Shown: positions 59,045-64,000 of the stretch, piece after piece
How the letters are laid out: every line of letters begins with the position of its first letter
How positions within the stretch are numbered: position 1 is the stretch's first letter
DNA from: Anaerocaecibacter muris
GTDB lineage: Bacteria > Bacillota > Clostridia > Christensenellales > Pumilibacteraceae
Assembly (NCBI RefSeq): GCF_943192945.1
Contig: NZ_CALPCE010000005.1
Coordinates: 62,001-126,000 of the forward strand
Length of the DNA stretch: 64,000 bases
Direction: 5' to 3'
Notes under the pieces: generated by a model
Told to the model about the DNA's origin: nothing
Seen by the model: the letters and a program-made list of their open reading frames with translations, nothing else
The model's database searches: none
Position numbers and translations under genes: made by a program

Positions 59045-61218
59045 GCGAGGACGCGCGTAAAATAACCGAGCGCGAGTGTGCGCATTTACGTTCGAGATAT
59101 GTGTTGATGTATAACGACAAGCAGATCGAAATGCTCGATAAGGCTGTCGATTTTGCCGTTAAAATGCACGAGAGACAATCGCGCGCGTCGGGCGAACCGT
59201 ACATAACGCATCCCATTGCGGTCGCGGGGTTATTGCTGGACATAGGGCTTGACAGTCCGACAATAGCCGCGGCGTTGTTGCACGATTGTATTGAAGATAC
59301 GCCCGCGACGTCGGAAGAAATAACCGCTAAATTCGGGTCCGAAGTGTGTATGCTTGTCACGTCGGTTACAAAGCTCGAAAAAATTGTTTTCAAGTCGAAA
59401 GAGGAAGAGCAGGCGGAAAATTTCAGGCGTATGTTTTTTGCCATGGCAAAAGATATTCGTGTAATATTGATAAAGCTGGCGGACAGACTGCACAACATGC
59501 GGACGATCGATGCGTTGTCGCACGAACGCCAAGTAGCGATAGCAAAAGAAACGCTTGACATTTACGCGCCGCTTGCGTCGCGGCTCGGTTTGTCGTTTTA
59601 TAAATGCGAACTCGACGATTTGTGTTTGAAAACGCTTCATCCGGAGGCTTACGACAAGTTGGTTAAAGACGTGTCGTTAAAGCGTGCGGAGCGGCAAGAT
59701 TTAGTCAATCATATTTGCGAAACATTGCGAAAGACGCTTAAAGAACTTGAAATTAACGGGCAGGTCAGCGGCAGACCCAAGCATTTTTACAGTATATATA
59801 AAAAGATGGTCGGGCAAAACAAAACGTTCGATCAGATTTACGACCTAACCGCTGTGCGCGTGATAGTGGAAAGCGTGCGCGATTGTTACGAGGTGTTGGG
59901 CGTTATCCATACTATGTGGAAACCTATCCCCGGACGGTTCAAGGATTATATTGCCGTACCAAAGCCCAACAATTACCAGTCGTTGCACACTACCGTTATG
60001 ACCAATTACGGCGCGCCGTTTGAAATTCAGATTCGCACTTACGAAATGCACAAGATAGCAGAGTACGGCATCGCGGCGCACTGGAAGTATAAAGAAAACC
60101 GCGTTGTAGATTCCGACCTCGACGAAAAGCTCGAGTGGTTGCGCGGCGTTATGGAAAACGAAAAAGACCAAACCGCCGATCCCGAAGAGTTTTACGAATC
60201 GTTAAAGCTCGATTTGTACAGCGGTCAGGTGTTTGTGTTTACTCCGCGCGGCGACGTTATAGCATTGCCCGAGGGTTCGACGCCCATAGATTTTGCGTAC
60301 ACCGTACACTCCGAAGTCGGGAATAAATGCGTGGGCGCAAAAGTCAACAATAAAATAGTTCCGCTCGAAACCAAACTGCAAACAGGCGATTACGTGGATA
60401 TTATAACTTCGCCCAACGCAAAAGGTCCGAGCCGCGATTGGTTGAGGTTTATAAAAACTTCCACCGCAAAAAGCAAAATACGCGCGTTTTTCAAGCACGC
60501 AATGAAAGAAGAAAACGTCAAGCACGGCAAAGAATTGCTGGAACGCGAGGCGAAAAACCGCGGCTACACATTAAGCGATTTAATGGTGCAACAGTGGTTG
60601 GAAGTTATAATGTTGCGGTACTCGTTTTCTTCTATTAACGACATGTATGCTTCAATCGGTTACGGCGCATACACGCCCAATCAAATCCTGCTCAAACTGA
60701 TAGATTTTTATAGGCGCGCGCACCCCGTCGAACAAGCGCCGATTGTAAGCTCTACGACATCCAACAAGCACGACGGAAAAGGCATTGTGGTGGACGGGCA
60801 TAACGATATGCTCGTGCGCATGGCAAAATGCTGTTCGCCTGTCCCCGGCGACGGCATAATAGGGTACATTTCGCGCGGGCGCGGCGTGACTATACACCGC
60901 GATAACTGTCCGAACATTAAAAACGCGGAAAGTTACAGACTTATTGAGGCGCATTGGAGCGGGAAACATTTTGCGCCGTTCTCCGCGTCGCTCACGGTCG
61001 AGTGCAAGGACACGGGCGGAGTGCTTGCGCGCATTACAAAAGTCGTATCGGATATGAAACTGTCAATAGAATCTATGTCGGCGCGTGCGCTCGATAAAGA
61101 ACAGCGCGGAATTATATCGCTAAATGTACGGATAACTTCGCCCGAACAGTTGGAACTTGTAATCAACAGAATAAAATCGGTGCGCAACGTCGATAAAGTT
61201 TACCGCACAATGAATTAA
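59041..61218 (+). CDS. relA: Bifunctional (p)ppGpp synthetase/hydrolase Rel
   Basis: The 725-residue protein has the HD hydrolase domain (YITHPIAVAG, LLHDCIEDT with H81-D82, KLADRLHNMRT), the synthetase domain (GRPKHFYSIYKKM, YDLTAVRVIV, PGRFKDYIAVPKPNNYQSLHTTV), a TGS domain (VFVFTPRGDVIALPEGSTPIDFAY), a zinc-finger region (KCCSPVPGD) and a C-terminal ACT domain. It sets the stringent response alarmone level. I chose ATG 59041 over 59032 because GAGG at 59027 has correct spacing only for the former. Confidence 0.95.
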   Translation: MSEDARKITERECAHLRSRYVLMYNDKQIEMLDKAVDFAVKMHERQSRASGEPYITHPIAVAGLLLDIGLDSPTIAAALLHDCIEDTPATSEEITAKFGSEVCMLVTSVTKLEKIVFKSKEEEQAENFRRMFFAMAKDIRVILIKLADRLHNMRTIDALSHERQVAIAKETLDIYAPLASRLGLSFYKCELDDLCLKTLHPEAYDKLVKDVSLKRAERQDLVNHICETLRKTLKELEINGQVSGRPKHFYSIYKKMVGQNKTFDQIYDLTAVRVIVESVRDCYEVLGVIHTMWKPIPGRFKDYIAVPKPNNYQSLHTTVMTNYGAPFEIQIRTYEMHKIAEYGIAAHWKYKENRVVDSDLDEKLEWLRGVMENEKDQTADPEEFYESLKLDLYSGQVFVFTPRGDVIALPEGSTPIDFAYTVHSEVGNKCVGAKVNNKIVPLETKLQTGDYVDIITSPNAKGPSRDWLRFIKTSTAKSKIRAFFKHAMKEENVKHGKELLEREAKNRGYTLSDLMVQQWLEVIMLRYSFSSINDMYASIGYGAYTPNQILLKLIDFYRRAHPVEQAPIVSSTTSNKHDGKGIVVDGHNDMLVRMAKCCSPVPGDGIIGYISRGRGVTIHRDNCPNIKNAESYRLIEAHWSGKHFAPFSASLTVECKDTGGVLARITKVVSDMKLSIESMSARALDKEQRGIISLNVRITSPEQLELVINRIKSVRNVDKVYRTMN

Positions 61219-61225
61219 ATATACC

Positions 61226-61834
61226 ATGGAAATTTATACTCTCGTATTAAGCAGTTACGCAACAAACGTATATATTATTATTGATAACGGCGCGGCTGTT
61301 GTCGTCGATCCTGCCGAAAACGCGCAACTGATACTTGATTTTATACAGCGTAAAAACGCAGTGCTTAAATATGTGTTATTAACTCACGGGCATTTCGATC
61401 ATATGTGCGCTGTTAGCGAATTGCAAAAAAGCGGCGCGACCGTTGTCATGTCTAAAATCGATTTCGATCTTGTTGATAACGGTGAATTGAACGCTATGTT
61501 TTACGTTGACGTCGAGCGGTTTAACTTGGACATATCAGTTAAGCAAGACGACGTATTGGAGTTGATAGGACACACGTTTAAGGTTATATCGACATCGGGA
61601 CACACTCCCGGGAGCGTGTGTTATATCATGGACGACGATGTTATTTTTACGGGTGACACATTGTTCTATTTAAGCATAGGGCGTACAAATTTCACTTTCG
61701 GAAATAAAACGGAACTTATTAATTCCGTTAAAAAATTATACGCTTTGCCGCACGACTATAAAATACTGTCCGGTCACGGTCAGCAAACAACGCTCGATTT
61801 CGAGCGCAAAAACAATAATTATGTTCGTGTGTGA
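61226..61834 (+). CDS. Metallo-beta-lactamase fold hydrolase (glyoxalase II-like)
   Basis: The 202-residue protein has THGHFDH (metal ligands), a second-site STSGHTPGSVCYI, FTGDTLFYLSIGRT and SGHGQQTTLDFER, as in the YcbL/glyoxalase II-like group of small hydrolases. The substrate is unclear. It lies 7 bp after rel and overlaps hemZ by 14 nt, within a recJ-rel-MBL-hemZ unit common in Clostridia. Confidence 0.85.
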   Translation: MEIYTLVLSSYATNVYIIIDNGAAVVVDPAENAQLILDFIQRKNAVLKYVLLTHGHFDHMCAVSELQKSGATVVMSKIDFDLVDNGELNAMFYVDVERFNLDISVKQDDVLELIGHTFKVISTSGHTPGSVCYIMDDDVIFTGDTLFYLSIGRTNFTFGNKTELINSVKKLYALPHDYKILSGHGQQTTLDFERKNNNYVRV

Positions 61835-63203
61835 TATCAGTAAAAATACGGAACTGACGGACGTTGCGCGGTTGTTTTACGGCGACGGATTTCCGGATAT
61901 TAGCGTTGCCGAAAACGACGGCGTTTTTGCTGTGTGCGTAAACGGTAAAACGTATGAATTTACATATACCGATCCGTTGTTTGATATTATTCCTGCCGAA
62001 CATAAGCTCGGCAGACTGTCAAAAATTGCGTTATATGACGCGTTGGTGCGGTATACCGATAAAAGTATGCCGTGGGGCGCATTGACTGGCGTGCGCCCTA
62101 CAAAACTGTTTTACGAGTGTCTGCGCGCAGGGCAGTCGCCTGAACAAGCGCAACAAACCATGCAAAATGCGTACAGAGTAAGCGAGTCGCGCGCAGGCAT
62201 TTTGCGGGAAATAACGGAAGCGCAAAAAGGTAAAATTTATTACGCGCCCGAATATTATAACCTGTACGTGCATATTCCGTACTGCACGACGCGTTGCACG
62301 TATTGTTCGTTCGTGTCCGCGCCTATCGGTAAAAACATCGAGCAGTCGCGCGTATACGTTAAACTTTTATGCGACGAAATTATACGGTCTGTCGATTTTT
62401 TGTATGCGCACGGCAAAAAGATTTTGTCGGTATATATCGGCGGTGGCACGCCTACCGCGCTGGACGAAACGGCGTTAAACGAATTGCTTACGGCAATAGG
62501 TAAATTAGATTGCGAATACACTTGCGAGGCGGGGCGTCCCGATACTGTTACAGCCGAAAAAGCGGATATTATGAAAGAGCACGGCGTTACGCGAGTATGC
62601 GTCAATCCGCAAACATTAAACGATAGAACGCTCGCGGCAATAGGCAGAAGCCACAGTTCTCAACAGTTTTATACCGCTTACGATACGATAGCGGCGCGCG
62701 GGTTCGACATAAATTGCGATTTGATAGCGGGCTTGGACGGGGAAACCGTCGAGGATTTTATAAAAAGTTTCGAGGGCGTGCGCGCACTGTCGCCGCAGAA
62801 TATAACGGTTCATTCGTTGTCCAAGAAGAACGGCAGCGCTATTCGTTACGACGATGGCGAAAACCGCCAAACGAGCGCAATGCTGGAATACGCGCTGTTT
62901 AATCGCGGGAAATGCCGTCCGTATTATCTTTACAGGCAAAAACGTCAAGCCGGAAATCTTGAAAACGTCGGGTTTTCCGTAATCGGAAAAGAGTGTGTCA
63001 ATAATATAACAACAATGGAAGAAACTGTCGGAGTTATGGCTTGCGGCGCGGGCGCGATTTCCAAGATAGTCGGCGACGGAAATATTATGCGTTTTGCTAA
63101 CATGCGCGACGTTCCGCTGTACATGTCGCGTTACGAAGAAAAGATCGCCGCCAAGCTCGACTGCTTTGCGGGCATAATCAACAAAACCGACAAGTGCGAA
63201 TAA
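61821..63203 (+). CDS. hemZ: Coproporphyrinogen III oxidase-like radical SAM protein HemZ
   Basis: The 460-residue protein has an N-terminal domain of about 145 residues with WGALTGVRPTKL, then radical SAM cysteines C155, C159 and C162 (YCTTRCTYC), YIGGGTPTAL, and the HemW/HemN-like C-terminal part (YYLYRQKRQAGNLENVG). HemZ proteins act in anaerobic haem synthesis or are HemW-like; no other haem gene is nearby, so the role is open. The start overlaps the preceding gene. Confidence 0.88.
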   Translation: MFVCDISKNTELTDVARLFYGDGFPDISVAENDGVFAVCVNGKTYEFTYTDPLFDIIPAEHKLGRLSKIALYDALVRYTDKSMPWGALTGVRPTKLFYECLRAGQSPEQAQQTMQNAYRVSESRAGILREITEAQKGKIYYAPEYYNLYVHIPYCTTRCTYCSFVSAPIGKNIEQSRVYVKLLCDEIIRSVDFLYAHGKKILSVYIGGGTPTALDETALNELLTAIGKLDCEYTCEAGRPDTVTAEKADIMKEHGVTRVCVNPQTLNDRTLAAIGRSHSSQQFYTAYDTIAARGFDINCDLIAGLDGETVEDFIKSFEGVRALSPQNITVHSLSKKNGSAIRYDDGENRQTSAMLEYALFNRGKCRPYYLYRQKRQAGNLENVGFSVIGKECVNNITTMEETVGVMACGAGAISKIVGDGNIMRFANMRDVPLYMSRYEEKIAAKLDCFAGIINKTDKCE

Positions 63204-63208
63204 ATTAC

Positions 63209-63237
63209 TGTACAAATCGGTTATTTTAGTGTATAAT
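63209..63237 (+). promoter_or_regulatory. Promoter of miaB, directly before its start codon
   Basis: TGTACA (63209-63214), 17 bp and consensus TATAAT (63232-63237), ending 5 bp before ATG 63243. Confidence 0.5.
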
Positions 63238-63242
63238 CTACA

Positions 63243-64000
63243 ATGATGAACGGTAAGTATCACATACAAACATACGGCTGTCAGATGAACGTACACGAAT
63301 CGGAAAAAATTGCGGGTATTTTGCAAGCTCGCGGATTCTGTTCGTGCGACAACGTCGAGGACGCCGATATAATCGTGCTCAACACCTGCTGCGTGCGCGA
63401 AACCGCGGAAACAAAAGTGTACGGGCATTTAGGCAGAATTAAAAGCCAAAAGAAGCGCGGCGCAATACTTATAGTCGGCGGTTGCATGACGCAACAAGCG
63501 GGCGCGGCGGAACGGCTTGCCAAACGCTGTCCGTTTGTGGATATTATTGTCGGCACGTTCAATCAGTCGCAAATAGGCGAATACATAGATTTATTTTTGC
63601 ATACGGGTAAACGCGTCGTAGATGTTTGGGAATCGGAAAAAGACATGTCGTTAAGCGAAAACACTGCGGCGGCGCGAACTTCGGGCGTAAACGCTTGGGT
63701 AAATATTATGTACGGGTGCAATAATTTTTGCACTTACTGTATTGTTCCATACGTGCGCGGCAGAGAGCGTTGCCGACCGATTGACGATATTTTATCTGAT
63801 ATAGACGCGCTTTTAAAGAGCGGCTACAAGCAGATAACGCTGTTGGGGCAAAACGTCAATTCTTATAAATACGGCGATAAAACTTTTACCGATTTACTCA
63901 AAATGGCGGAAACTGACGTTAAATATCGCTTGAAGTTTATGACCTCGCACCCCAAAGACGTATCGCCGACGCTTGCGGAACTGTTTGCCACATCGAAGGT
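63243..64000 (+). CDS. miaB: tRNA-2-methylthio-N6-dimethylallyladenosine synthase MiaB (partial, 5' part)
   Basis: The gene runs off the end of the window; 252 residues are visible. The N-terminal methylthiotransferase domain has cysteines C13 (QTYGCQMN), C49 (NTCCVRE, with an extra C50 where Ala is usual) and C81 (GGCMTQ). The radical SAM motif is C159-NNF-C163-TY-C166 followed by IVPYVRGRE. MiaB adds a methylthio group to A37 of tRNA. An in-frame TAA at 63234 rules out an upstream start, and no ribosome site precedes the ATG-ATG. Confidence 0.93.
   Translation, partial: MMNGKYHIQTYGCQMNVHESEKIAGILQARGFCSCDNVEDADIIVLNTCCVRETAETKVYGHLGRIKSQKKRGAILIVGGCMTQQAGAAERLAKRCPFVDIIVGTFNQSQIGEYIDLFLHTGKRVVDVWESEKDMSLSENTAAARTSGVNAWVNIMYGCNNFCTYCIVPYVRGRERCRPIDDILSDIDALLKSGYKQITLLGQNVNSYKYGDKTFTDLLKMAETDVKYRLKFMTSHPKDVSPTLAELFATSK

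Overview
The window looks like chromosome of an uncultured, spore-lineage Clostridia-type Firmicute. Supporting markers are a SCIFF peptide with its radical SAM maturase, an IspH-ribosomal protein S1 fusion, an Asp23/FakA/RecG cluster, sporulation-type genes (YtfJ/GerW, YtxC), ScpA/ScpB, and CCA-encoding tRNA genes. Base composition is moderate except for an AT-richer stretch at about 46.6-49.5 kb. Most genes are on the + strand in tightly packed operons with many ATGA or 1-14 nt overlaps. Family names come from reading the translations; no database search was possible.

Layout. 1-1010: the tail of a membrane protein, a small overlapping frame, then a gene-free block of intergenic repeats. 1.06-7.05 kb: rpmB (-), then asp23-fakA-recG-comEC. 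7.05-9.04 kb: a lipoprotein gene (-), then infC-rpmI-rplT behind a strong promoter and an attenuator-like leader, with infC starting at ATT. 9.09-16.1 kb: an rRNA methyltransferase, yebC, lysA, a site-2 protease, scpA, scpB, a DUF2953-like gene, ytfJ and a D,D-carboxypeptidase. 16.3-20.4 kb: a very large membrane-anchored M60-like (mucinase type) metallopeptidase whose last module is out of frame by one base. 20.5-23.0 kb: adenine deaminase and an RsuA/RluB pseudouridine synthase. 23.0-28.5 kb: a biotin-dependent carboxyltransferase/Na+ pump operon (12S-like, OadG, biotin carrier, OadB, 5S/OadA-like) ending in surE. 28.5-33.5 kb: a YhiN-type flavoprotein, a chorismate mutase-CMP kinase fusion, plsC and ispH-S1. 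33.5-38.1 kb: an unknown zinc-ribbon protein, an M19 dipeptidase, purB, and a DUF5131 gene (-). 38.3-46.6 kb: carbohydrate genes: a LacI-family regulator with palindromic operators, a GH36 alpha-galactosidase, a metallo-hydrolase, and the glycogen genes glgC, glgD, glgA.

46.7-49.75 kb is the accessory part. It holds a TetR-family regulator with a perfect 29-bp operator and a partner membrane protein, an orphan 122-aa gene, nested hairpins before a 43-aa gene, and a tRNA array (Val, Cys, truncated Leu, intact Leu, all -). Repeated tRNA-Leu core sequence and 11-bp-period iterons suggest old integration events at tRNA-Leu, although no integrase is present. 50-64 kb returns to core genes: ytxC-like, yajC, a TIGR04086 membrane protein, the SCIFF peptide and maturase, secD, secF (enlarged), recJ, rel, a metallo-beta-lactamase hydrolase, hemZ and the start of miaB, which runs off the end.

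The observations most worth following up are the AroH-Cmk fusion, the combined transcarboxylase/decarboxylase operon, the tRNA-Leu scar with iterons, the structured leader before the 43-aa gene, two genes that look leaderless (DUF5131 and miaB), and the one-base lesion in the M60 peptidase. I found no CRISPR array, transposase, integrase or recognisable defence system.
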